Source: Deltaproteobacteria bacterium RIFOXYA12_FULL_61_11
GTDB lineage: Bacteria; Bdellovibrionota_F; JAHFAK01; YA12-FULL-61-11
NCBI GenBank assembly: GCA_001799195.1
Contig: MGSU01000293.1
Location: forward strand, 1-5,638
Direction: 5' to 3'
Length of the DNA: 5,638 nucleotides
Positions 1-5,638 of this stretch are shown one piece after another. The stretch's first letter is position 1. Each line of letters begins with the position of its first letter. The notes under the pieces were generated by a model that had not been told where the DNA came from, ran no database searches, and saw only the letters and a list, made by a program, of their open reading frames with translations. Made by a program: the position numbers and the translations under genes.

Positions 1-714
1 TAGGGCCAGCACCGCGGTGAGGAGAGCGGCTGCACGAGAGGTACGGCGATCGAAGAACCGAGGTAGGAGGAGCAGACCGGTCGTGAGGAGGGCGAAGTAA
101 TGGGTAGCGAAGGAGAGCAGGGCGACCAGCAGGAAGCTCGCGGCCGCGGGTCTCGTCGGCCTTTCCTTCCAACGCAGGGCGCAGAGGATGCCGAGGCCGA
201 GGAGCAGTTCGTAGGCCGCCACGGCCTTGACCTCGCGGGAGAAATAGACCGCTGAGGGAGCAAGGACGAGCAGGACGAGCAAGGCCAGACGGCGGCTCCT
301 CGACAATCCGAGTTCGCCGGCCAGCAACCACCACACCAACAACCACAGGGCATGGAGTAGCACCGAGGACATCCTGAAGGTTTCCAAGGAAGTACCCCAG
401 AGGTTCCCCCACAGGTTGAGGGCTTGCAGGTAGAGAGGGGGGTAGGGATTGTGCGTCAGTCCCGGCTCCACATCCGAGAGTGGTCCCATGCCTTCCTCGG
501 GCAGGAGCGAACGACGCACGACGAACCAGCGATCCTCGGGTAGCCCGTCGACCAGGCCTCCGAGACCGCTCGCCAGGGCAATACTGCCAGCCTCATCGAT
601 CCAAATGCTCTTTGCCCCCGGGTTCCAAGCATGCAGGATGACGAAGAGCAGTACGATGAGAGTCAACCCGCCTACCAGGAGGGGATGAGGGAACCGATAG
701 CGCAGGACGTCCAT
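1..714 (-). CDS. GT-C fold membrane glycosyltransferase (ArnT/PMT/RgtA-like), N-terminal part
   Basis: This is the first 238 codons of a polytopic membrane protein whose C-terminus lies beyond the left edge. Known GT-C enzymes move a sugar from a polyprenyl-phosphate donor to a lipid, glycan or protein on the outer face of the inner membrane. A hydrophobic helix at residues 12-28 is followed by W38-I-D40-E41-A, the acidic motif after TM1 that carries the catalytic/metal-binding Asp in this fold. A large loop ends in H88-N-P-Y-P-P-L-Y95, the typical HxPxPPLYY-type signature. Further hydrophobic stretches lie at about 116-132, 143-158, 167-181 and 193-218, with S159-R-E161 matching the family's SREhR-type motif. 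The ATG at 714 is the only standard start after the in-frame TGA at 775-777. It has no clear Shine-Dalgarno sequence, and it lies 32 bases after the stop of the upstream receiver gene, so translation may be coupled. The substrate cannot be inferred. Fold is fairly sure, exact family is not. Confidence 0.8.
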   Translation of the reverse strand, partial: MDVLRYRFPHPLLVGGLTLIVLLFVILHAWNPGAKSIWIDEAGSIALASGLGGLVDGLPEDRWFVVRRSLLPEEGMGPLSDVEPGLTHNPYPPLYLQALNLWGNLWGTSLETFRMSSVLLHALWLLVWWLLAGELGLSRSRRLALLVLLVLAPSAVYFSREVKAVAAYELLLGLGILCALRWKERPTRPAAASFLLVALLSFATHYFALLTTGLLLLPRFFDRRTSRAAALLTAVLAL

Positions 715-746
715 ATGGCTCGGCGGCTCGGTCGCGAAAGCCGGGG

Positions 747-1973
747 TCAGAGGAACCCGTAGCGGGTCAGACGTTCAATTTCCTTTTCCATCTGGTCGAA
801 GGCAGTGGTGAGGGTCGCGCGATCATGACCCGCCTGCGTGAAGAGAGCGGACTGCTCTTCATAATATTGCACCAATTGGTAGCGCGTGGCAGGGAACTTT
901 CGAGTGAGCAGGAGCCCCAAGGCCGTCCGGTGCTGCTCGTCCTCTTCGTAGGCGGTGAGTATCTTGGCACAAAGCCCCTCGATCTTCCATCGCTTGAAGA
1001 GATGGCCGCTCACCGCAGAGTGCAAGGGTAGGACCTGGACGAGATCCTTGAGCATCTCTTCCCGGTTGGCGTAATTGAGGAAGAACTTGATTCTGGTGAG
1101 GATGTCCAGGAGCAGGCCGTCTCCGAGGCGTGAGAGCAGGGCCGGTACGAAGTGATCCTGCCCGAAGAGGATTTCCAGGAGCAGGGCCTTGCGGGTCAGG
1201 TCGCTCCAGAGGTTCTCGAGGTAGTTCGGGAGGTCCTTAGATTTGGAACTGAAGAATTCCCGCAGGAAGACGAGTGCGAGTATCTTCCGCGTGAGGACAC
1301 CGCCGAGTTTGGCAACTGCCTTGTCGACCCCCTTGGTTTTGAAGAAACTCTTGTATTCTTGGGTGTTGGCAATATCCAGGAGCTTCTCCGAAACCTCTTT
1401 CTCGAGGTTGAGCCGAGTGGCGAGGAAGGGCACGAGGGCGACCTCGTCGTGTTGGTTGCTCTCGACGAGGAGTTGGATTCTGTCGGGACAGACGGTGCGG
1501 CTGGCGAGGAAGGTCGGTAGTTTGCCAAGGAGTTCTTGTTTCAGCCGACGGATGCGCATAGCGCGCTCTTCGTTGCGCAGGTCTTCCTCGCTGTGCACCA
1601 GAGAGGGAAAGCCGAGGATGGCGACGACTTTCTTCTGGAACTCGAAGACGTCGAAGGGTTTTTGCAGGGTTTCTTGCACCCCTCGCGCCGCCATTTCAGC
1701 GCGCAGTTTTTCCTCCACCACGCCGGCCAGGGCGAGGATAGGGGTCGTCGGTGAGCGGCCCCGCAGTTTGTCGATCAGTTCTCTACCGGAAAGTTTGGGG
1801 AGGGCGAGCTCGATGATGGCAAGGCCGAAGGTTTCGGTCTCGAGCAGGGAGGAAGCCTCGAGGCCATCGAGGACCACGGTCAGGGGGTAGTCTTTGAGGT
1901 AGCGACGATAGATCTGATGGGTGGCCAGATTGTCGTCGGCGATCAGGATTTTCTGATTTTTCCCCTCGGTCAT
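747..1973 (-). CDS. Degenerate receiver domain fused to a probable HDOD domain (response-regulator-like signalling protein)
   Basis: The product is 408 residues. Residues 8-120 form a CheY-like receiver: the acidic pair D13-D14 and K105-P-F are kept, but the phosphoacceptor position after the third strand is E55 (I-I-E-L-A-L-P59) and the switch Thr/Ser is A83. Residues 128-150 are charged, helical and possibly coiled-coil. Residues from about 151 to 345 fit a divergent HDOD domain: L198-L-D-I-A-N203, then A219-V-A-K-L-G224, L255-W256, and L325-F-K-R-W329 followed by A336-K-I. HDOD domains are non-catalytic relatives of HD hydrolases and usually act as signalling adaptors. The final 50 residues are charged and helical. 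No DNA-binding, kinase or GGDEF domain is visible. The ATG is preceded by GAGGA with a 5-base spacer, a good ribosome site. A promoter candidate lies about 60 bases upstream, and the glycosyltransferase gene follows after 32 bases. The receiver call is firm; the HDOD call is made by eye. Confidence 0.87.
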   Translation of the reverse strand: MTEGKNQKILIADDNLATHQIYRRYLKDYPLTVVLDGLEASSLLETETFGLAIIELALPKLSGRELIDKLRGRSPTTPILALAGVVEEKLRAEMAARGVQETLQKPFDVFEFQKKVVAILGFPSLVHSEEDLRNEERAMRIRRLKQELLGKLPTFLASRTVCPDRIQLLVESNQHDEVALVPFLATRLNLEKEVSEKLLDIANTQEYKSFFKTKGVDKAVAKLGGVLTRKILALVFLREFFSSKSKDLPNYLENLWSDLTRKALLLEILFGQDHFVPALLSRLGDGLLLDILTRIKFFLNYANREEMLKDLVQVLPLHSAVSGHLFKRWKIEGLCAKILTAYEEDEQHRTALGLLLTRKFPATRYQLVQYYEEQSALFTQAGHDRATLTTAFDQMEKEIERLTRYGFL

Positions 1974-2029
1974 GTCCGTCCTCGCTCACGGTGGCTCGAG
2001 CTCTCGGTGGAGAGAGTCAAGTAGTTCCC

Positions 2030-2057
2030 ATGATAGGGGGATTTGGGAAGACTGCAA
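2030..2057 (-). promoter_or_regulatory. Candidate sigma70-type promoter for the receiver/HDOD gene
   Basis: Read on the minus strand, TTGCAG (2052-2057, 4 of 6 to consensus) is separated by 16 bases from TATCAT (2030-2035, 5 of 6). It lies in the 128-base gap after lgt, with transcription expected to begin near 2023, giving a leader of about 50 bases. The leader has a short stem (CTCTC/GAGAG with a 4-base loop, about 2002-2015) and a GCTCGAGC palindrome ahead of the ribosome site. No terminator hairpin with a T-tract is visible after lgt, so read-through is also possible. This is consensus matching only. Confidence 0.42.
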
Positions 2058-2101
2058 GATTATCGGACCGTTGGGTGAAGCGAGAGCGGTTTTGTGAGTT
2101 G

Positions 2102-2995
2102 TTACTGCTTGGTATTCTTGTGCTTCTTGGACATGGTTACCGGTGCTTCCCTGTTCTTTCCCTTGTTTTGGAGGAGAAATACGTTCGCCTCGGGGCCGTC
2201 GAGGCGGGCGGCCGGTATTCTTCCTGTCCGGCTCAGGCCCCACAGCACCAGGCTCAACGGCAGATACAGCAGGGCCATGACCTGGAAGTCGGTAAAAGAG
2301 AAGCCCAGGACCTGATAGTGGGTGGGGAGGGTGCGATAGGTCTCGACGAGGAAACGCAGCACGGTATACAGGGCGGTACCGAGCAGAAAGACCTCTCCGT
2401 CGAAACGCCGCCTGGGAAAATACCACCAGGTCAGAGCTACCAGGAGGAAGGCATTGAAGGCCAAGACGAGTTGCGTAGGCCACAGGGGGATACCCAGGGG
2501 TATGCCGGTCAGGGGTTTGCTCGATCCGTGACGTTCGAAGACGACCGCGAACCAACTCTCGTGCCGGACCCCGTAACAGCACCCGGCGAAGAAACACCCG
2601 ATCCTGGAGAAACCGAGCCCGAGGAAGCCCGAGGTCGCCAGAAGATCGAAGACCCGTCGCCAGTTGACCCCGTGATGTTTGCAGTACCACAGGGTGGTCA
2701 GGAGGAAGAGCCCCGCGCCGCCGGCCGAGGAGAACCCGCCTTTCCATATCTTGAGGATCTCGAGCGGCGAGCGCAGGTAGCGAGCGGAGTCGGGGGCCAG
2801 GAAGACGTAGAACAACCTCGCGCCGACGATCAGGGTGATGATCATGAAAATGGTGATGTCCGTGGCCCGGACCATGTTGACCCCGGTCCGTTTCGCCCGC
2901 CACAAGAAGAGTGTGATGGCCAGGACGATGCCGAGGTAGATGAGCAGGTAGTTGGTGGACAGTTCCACCATGCCCCATTGCAGCAGAGGGTACAC
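2102..2995 (-). CDS. lgt: Lgt-family membrane protein (prolipoprotein diacylglyceryl transferase or divergent paralogue)
   Basis: Lgt enzymes move diacylglyceryl from phosphatidylglycerol to the lipobox Cys of prolipoproteins in the inner membrane. This protein has 297 residues from the chosen start, normal for Lgt, and about seven hydrophobic segments. Family landmarks appear in order: M-Y-P-L-L near the N-terminus, G58-A-R-L-F-Y, W84-K-G-G87, the core motif R131-x-G-C-F-F-A-G-C-C-Y-G142, W172-P-T-Q175, and R214-F-L-V-E218 with R221 before the last helices. The C-terminus is a basic tail rich in Lys. Three points differ from E. coli Lgt: the essential His in the GGxSxHGG motif is A91; the GNFxNGE core is GCFxAGC, a form I recall in some Lgt-like proteins; and the tail is extended. 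Either a GCCYG-type Lgt with altered chemistry or a paralogue is possible. I chose GTG at 2995 over TTG at 3007 because GGAGG sits 5 bases before it and the resulting start MYP matches the family. Confidence 0.85.
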   Translation of the reverse strand: MYPLLQWGMVELSTNYLLIYLGIVLAITLFLWRAKRTGVNMVRATDITIFMIITLIVGARLFYVFLAPDSARYLRSPLEILKIWKGGFSSAGGAGLFLLTTLWYCKHHGVNWRRVFDLLATSGFLGLGFSRIGCFFAGCCYGVRHESWFAVVFERHGSSKPLTGIPLGIPLWPTQLVLAFNAFLLVALTWWYFPRRRFDGEVFLLGTALYTVLRFLVETYRTLPTHYQVLGFSFTDFQVMALLYLPLSLVLWGLSRTGRIPAARLDGPEANVFLLQNKGKNREAPVTMSKKHKNTKQ

Positions 2996-3000
2996 CGGCA

Positions 3001-3005
3001 CCTCC
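3001..3005 (-). promoter_or_regulatory. Shine-Dalgarno site that decides the lgt start
   Basis: A perfect GGAGG on the minus strand lies 5 bases before the GTG at 2993-2995. The longer reading frame could start at TTG 3005-3007, but then this site would lie inside the coding sequence and the leader from the predicted promoter would be only about 8 bases. Confidence 0.6.
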
Positions 3006-3022
3006 AACCCCGAAACCTGCCG

Positions 3023-3051
3023 ATCATACTCGAGGTTACGGCTTCCGACAA
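3023..3051 (-). promoter_or_regulatory. Candidate sigma70-type promoter for lgt
   Basis: On the minus strand TTGTCG (3046-3051, 4 of 6 to consensus) is followed after exactly 17 bases by TATGAT (3023-3028, 5 of 6). Initiation near 3016 would give a leader of about 20 bases containing GGAGG before the GTG start. Spacing and position both fit, but the assignment rests on consensus alone. Confidence 0.45.
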
Positions 3052-3065
3052 GCAGGTCGACGCTT

Positions 3066-3075
3066 CGCTCGAGCG
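3066..3075. repeat. 10-base perfect palindrome CGCTCGAGCG in the lgt-dnaE intergenic region
   Basis: The palindrome lies just upstream of the lgt -35 candidate and between the two divergent genes, where an operator could affect both. It may be chance in GC-rich DNA, and no second copy was noticed in this window. Confidence 0.25.
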
Positions 3076-3101
3076 CGAGGTTCGTAGAAAGGGCTTCACA
3101 A

Positions 3102-3123
3102 TTGGTACCGAGAGAGGTACTGA
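3102..3123 (+). other. Stem-loop candidate in the dnaE upstream region
   Basis: GTACC (3105-3109) pairs with GGTAC (3116-3120) around a GAGAGA loop. Three further pairs, two of them G-U, extend the stem to 8 pairs. It lies about 60 bases before the dnaE start. There is no T-tract after it, so it is not an intrinsic terminator. Confidence 0.25.
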
Positions 3124-3124
3124 G

Positions 3125-3156
3125 GATCGGTCCGTCAACCAGGTGAACCTCCGATC
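3125..3156 (+). other. Inverted repeat (possible leader hairpin) ahead of dnaE
   Basis: GATCGG (3125-3130) and CCGATC (3151-3156) are perfect 6-base arms around a 20-base loop that itself contains AGGT-GA-ACCT (3141-3150). The structure ends 14 bases before the dnaE ribosome site, so it could influence translation if it lies within the transcript. The function is unknown. Confidence 0.25.
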
Positions 3157-3180
3157 TGCCAGGACTTCCCGGAGCAGCCC

Positions 3181-5638
3181 ATGAGCGAGTTCGTCCATCT
3201 CCACCTGCACACGGCTTACAGTCTGCTCGATGGAGCGATCAAGATCCCCGAACTCATGAGCCGGGTCAAAGAATTCGGTATGCAGGCGGTAGCCATCACC
3301 GACCATGGGACCATGGCCGGGGTCATCGATTTCTATCAGCAGGCCCGGAAGCACGAGATCAAGGCCATTCTCGGCATCGAGATCTACGTCGCCCGGAGCG
3401 ACCGACAGAAGCGCGAGAAGGAGAACAATCACCTGGTCCTCCTGGCCAGGAACATCACCGGGTACCGCAATCTGCTCTATTTGAGCAGCATGGCCCATCG
3501 CGAAGGCTTCTACTACAAACCCAGAATCGACCTGGAGTTGTTGCGCGAGCGCCGAGAAGGCTTGATCGGGTTGAGCGCTTGCCTGGCCGGTCAAATCCCG
3601 CAATTGATCCTGGGAGGCAAGTACGAGCAGGCCGCGGAGGCTGCGAAGACCTTGGCGGACATCTTCGAACCCGGAGGGTTCTACCTGGAACTCCAGGAGA
3701 ACGGATTGCCGGAGCAGGCCACGGTGAACAACGCCCTGATGAAGCTGGCCAGAGAACTCGGATTGCCGCTCGTCGCCACCAACGATTGCCATTACCTCAA
3801 CCGCGACGACGCAACCGCGCACGAGGTCCTGATGTGCGTACAGACCGGGAAGAAACTCAGTGACGAGCATCGGCTGCACCACACCACCGATGCCTTTTAC
3901 GTCAAGTCGCCCGAGGAGATGAAGAGCAGTTTTTCCTATGCCGCCGAGGCCGTTCGCAACAGCCTGCGCATCGCCGAGGCCTGCAATGTCGAGTTGGACC
4001 TCGGCCACAACTACCTGCCCCGTTTCGAGGTCCCGGAGGGGTTTTCCGATCTGCCGGCCTATCTCCGCCATCTTGCGGAACAGGGCTTAGAACGCCGCTT
4101 CGCCGAGTCGCGTCAACCCCTCGATAGGGTCCTCTATGGCGAACGGCTGACTCACGAGCTGAGCGTGATCGTCGAGATGGGCTTCACCGGGTATTTCCTC
4201 ATCGTCTGGGAATTCATCGACTACGCCAAGCGCAACGACATACCCGTCGGTCCGGGGCGGGGTTCCGGGGCCGGCAGCTTGGTGGCCTTCGCCCTGCGCA
4301 TCACCGATATCGACCCGATCAAGTACAACTTGCTCTTCGAGCGCTTCCTCAATCCCGAACGGATCAGCATGCCGGACTTCGACGTCGACTTCTGCCAGGA
4401 CAAGCGCGAGCTGGTCATCAAGCACGTGACCGAGAAGTACGGGGTCGAGAATGTGGCCCAGATCGCCACCTTCGGAGTACTCAAGGCCCGAGCCGTGCTC
4501 AAGGACGTCGGCCGCGTACTCGATTTTTCTTTCAAGGACATGAACGATTTATCCAAATTAGTGCCCGAAGATCCGAAGATGACCCTCGAGAAAGCGCTCA
4601 AGGAGTCCCCGGATTTCGCCAAGTTTTACCAGGACGACCACTACCGGCACCTGATCGACATCTCGATGCGCCTGGAGGGACTCAATCGACATATGGGTAT
4701 CCACGCCGCTGGTGTGGTCATTGCGGACAAGCCGATCTGGGAATACGTTCCGATCTGGGTCAAGGATGGCAAGGACTTAGTGTCCCAGTTCGCCAAGGAC
4801 GAGGTCGAGCAAGCCGGTTTGGTCAAGTTCGACTTTCTCGGGCTCAAGACCTTGACCCTCCTCGCCGGAGCGGTGCGCCGCATCCGTCAACGTCCAGGGG
4901 AAGAAGGCTTTACCGTGGAGGCCCTTCCCCTCGAAGACGCAGCGACCTTCGCGCTGCTCTCCTCGGGCAAGACCGTGGGGGTGTTCCAGGTCGAGAGCCA
5001 GGGTTTCATGGAGCTCCTGCGCGGCCTGCGGCCCGACACGCTCGAGGACATCATCGCGGCCGTGGCCCTCTACCGCCCCGGCCCCCTGGGAAGCGGCATG
5101 GACAAGGACTTCATCCGGCGCAAGCACGGCGAGGAACCCATCGTCTATCCCCATCCATTATTGGAGGGGGTACTCAAGGAAACCTACGGCGTGATCATCT
5201 ACCAGGAACAGGTGATGCAGATCGTCCAGATCCTGGCAGGATATACCCTCGGCGGCGCCGATATCCTCCGGCGCGCCATGGGCAAGAAGAAGGCCGATTT
5301 GATGGCCCAGCACCGCAAGGTCTTCGTCGATGGGTGCTTGGTCAAGAACATCGAGGAACGGAACGCGACCGAGATCTTCGATCTCCTGGAGAAATTCGCG
5401 GATTACGGTTTCAACAAATCCCACTCCGCCGCCTACGCCCTGATCACCTACCAAACCGCCTATCTCAAATGCCACTACCCCCTCGAGTTCATGGCTGCCC
5501 TGCTCACCACGGAGCGCAATGATACCGATAAAGTTACTTTTTATATCAATGAAGTAAAGGATATGGGTGGCCGGGTGCTGCCTCCCGACGTGAATCGCAG
5601 CGAAGAGGATTTCACGGTGGAGCAGGGAGCCATCCGTT
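3181..5638 (+). CDS. dnaE: DNA polymerase III subunit alpha, N-terminal 819 residues (right end cut)
   Basis: This is the catalytic subunit of the bacterial replicase, which adds nucleotides to the leading and lagging strands at the fork. It is open to the window edge. Residues 1-275 form the PHP domain, with all nine expected metal ligands visible: H8, H10, D41, H42, E67, H84, C134, D202 and H204. The polymerase core follows: G357-P-G-R-G-S-G-A-G in the palm, the catalytic pair D401 and D403 in P-D-F-D-V-D-F, and the third Asp D551 in K-F-D-F-L-G-L. The fingers region includes G600-V-F-Q-V-E-S, Y631-R-P-G-P-L, Y674-Q-E-Q-V-M and R698-A-M-G-K-K-K. Family members are usually about 1,150 residues, so the helix-hairpin-helix, beta-clamp-binding, OB and tau-binding parts lie beyond the edge. 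GGAG at 3171-3174 is 6 bases before the ATG, and the protein start matches the usual FVHLHxHTxYS opening. The gene is divergent from lgt. No confident promoter was found. Confidence 0.97.
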   Translation, partial: MSEFVHLHLHTAYSLLDGAIKIPELMSRVKEFGMQAVAITDHGTMAGVIDFYQQARKHEIKAILGIEIYVARSDRQKREKENNHLVLLARNITGYRNLLYLSSMAHREGFYYKPRIDLELLRERREGLIGLSACLAGQIPQLILGGKYEQAAEAAKTLADIFEPGGFYLELQENGLPEQATVNNALMKLARELGLPLVATNDCHYLNRDDATAHEVLMCVQTGKKLSDEHRLHHTTDAFYVKSPEEMKSSFSYAAEAVRNSLRIAEACNVELDLGHNYLPRFEVPEGFSDLPAYLRHLAEQGLERRFAESRQPLDRVLYGERLTHELSVIVEMGFTGYFLIVWEFIDYAKRNDIPVGPGRGSGAGSLVAFALRITDIDPIKYNLLFERFLNPERISMPDFDVDFCQDKRELVIKHVTEKYGVENVAQIATFGVLKARAVLKDVGRVLDFSFKDMNDLSKLVPEDPKMTLEKALKESPDFAKFYQDDHYRHLIDISMRLEGLNRHMGIHAAGVVIADKPIWEYVPIWVKDGKDLVSQFAKDEVEQAGLVKFDFLGLKTLTLLAGAVRRIRQRPGEEGFTVEALPLEDAATFALLSSGKTVGVFQVESQGFMELLRGLRPDTLEDIIAAVALYRPGPLGSGMDKDFIRRKHGEEPIVYPHPLLEGVLKETYGVIIYQEQVMQIVQILAGYTLGGADILRRAMGKKKADLMAQHRKVFVDGCLVKNIEERNATEIFDLLEKFADYGFNKSHSAAYALITYQTAYLKCHYPLEFMAALLTTERNDTDKVTFYINEVKDMGGRVLPPDVNRSEEDFTVEQGAIR

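Noticed and set aside
1152-1890. Plus-strand open frames opposite the receiver/HDOD gene
   Set aside because: The minus-strand frame has a recognisable receiver fold and a good ribosome site. The opposite frames are biased shadows.
1974-2101. Intrinsic terminator after lgt
   Set aside because: No GC-rich hairpin followed by a T-run was found on the minus strand in this gap.
1986-2978. Minus-strand 330-codon frame overlapping lgt in another frame
   Set aside because: It is rich in Arg, Pro, His and Gly, as expected for an out-of-frame reading of GC-rich DNA. The Lgt frame has hydrophobic helices and family motifs and the other does not.
3005-3007. TTG as an alternative lgt start, four codons upstream
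   Set aside because: It overlaps the GGAGG that is ideally placed for the GTG at 2995, and it leaves almost no leader from the predicted promoter.
3095-3123. Possible dnaE promoter, TTCACA followed after 17 bases by TACTGA
   Set aside because: The -35 match is good but the -10 matches only 2 of 6 bases, and it overlaps a hairpin candidate. This is too weak to annotate.
1991-3184. Long plus-strand open frame of 397 codons opposite lgt
   Set aside because: It runs antisense over a protein with clear Lgt motifs. Its own translation is low-complexity, rich in Gly, Glu, Gln and Pro, and shows no recognisable domain.
2842-4071. Long minus-strand open frame of 409 codons spanning the lgt start, the intergenic region and the dnaE PHP region
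   Set aside because: It overlaps two well-supported genes, and its sequence mirrors dnaE codon bias (repeated Val, Leu, Asp, Glu, Gln) with no domain signature.
4087-5475. Several minus-strand open frames opposite dnaE
   Set aside because: They lie over highly conserved polymerase motifs in the plus-strand frame and have no recognisable content of their own.

Overview
This window is moderately GC-rich, densely coding bacterial DNA with Gram-negative-type gene content. The style of the DnaE sequence (an intact metal-binding PHP domain) and of the Lgt-family protein (an arginine/cysteine-rich core motif) suggests a deltaproteobacterial-grade or neighbouring phylum such as Desulfobacterota, Myxococcota or SAR324-like. 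The sequence alone cannot fix the taxon. No mobile element, CRISPR array, tRNA or rRNA was seen.

Layout: three genes run leftward and one runs rightward from a shared intergenic region. From right to left on the minus strand these are an Lgt-family membrane protein (2102-2995), a response-regulator-like protein with a degenerate receiver and a probable HDOD domain (747-1973), and the N-terminal 238 residues of a GT-C type polytopic membrane glycosyltransferase (1-714, cut by the left edge). On the plus strand, dnaE, the DNA polymerase III alpha subunit, begins at 3181 and is cut by the right edge after 819 residues.

The 185-base region between lgt and dnaE holds a reasonable sigma70-type promoter facing lgt, a 10-base palindrome and two stem-loop candidates in the probable dnaE leader. 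The 128-base gap between lgt and the receiver gene holds a second reasonable promoter, so the receiver gene can probably be transcribed independently of lgt. The receiver and glycosyltransferase genes are 32 bases apart with no terminator between them and probably share a transcript.

Functionally, dnaE is a core replication gene. The leftward genes have an envelope flavour: lipid transfer to prolipoproteins (or a divergent version of it) and polyprenyl-linked sugar transfer, with a signalling adaptor between them. The most interesting item is that adaptor. Its receiver has Glu in place of the phosphoacceptor Asp and Ala in place of the switch Thr/Ser, which suggests a constitutive or non-phosphorylated regulator. 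The Lgt-family protein is also unusual, because it lacks the His found at the E. coli active site. I see no clearly new multi-gene system here.
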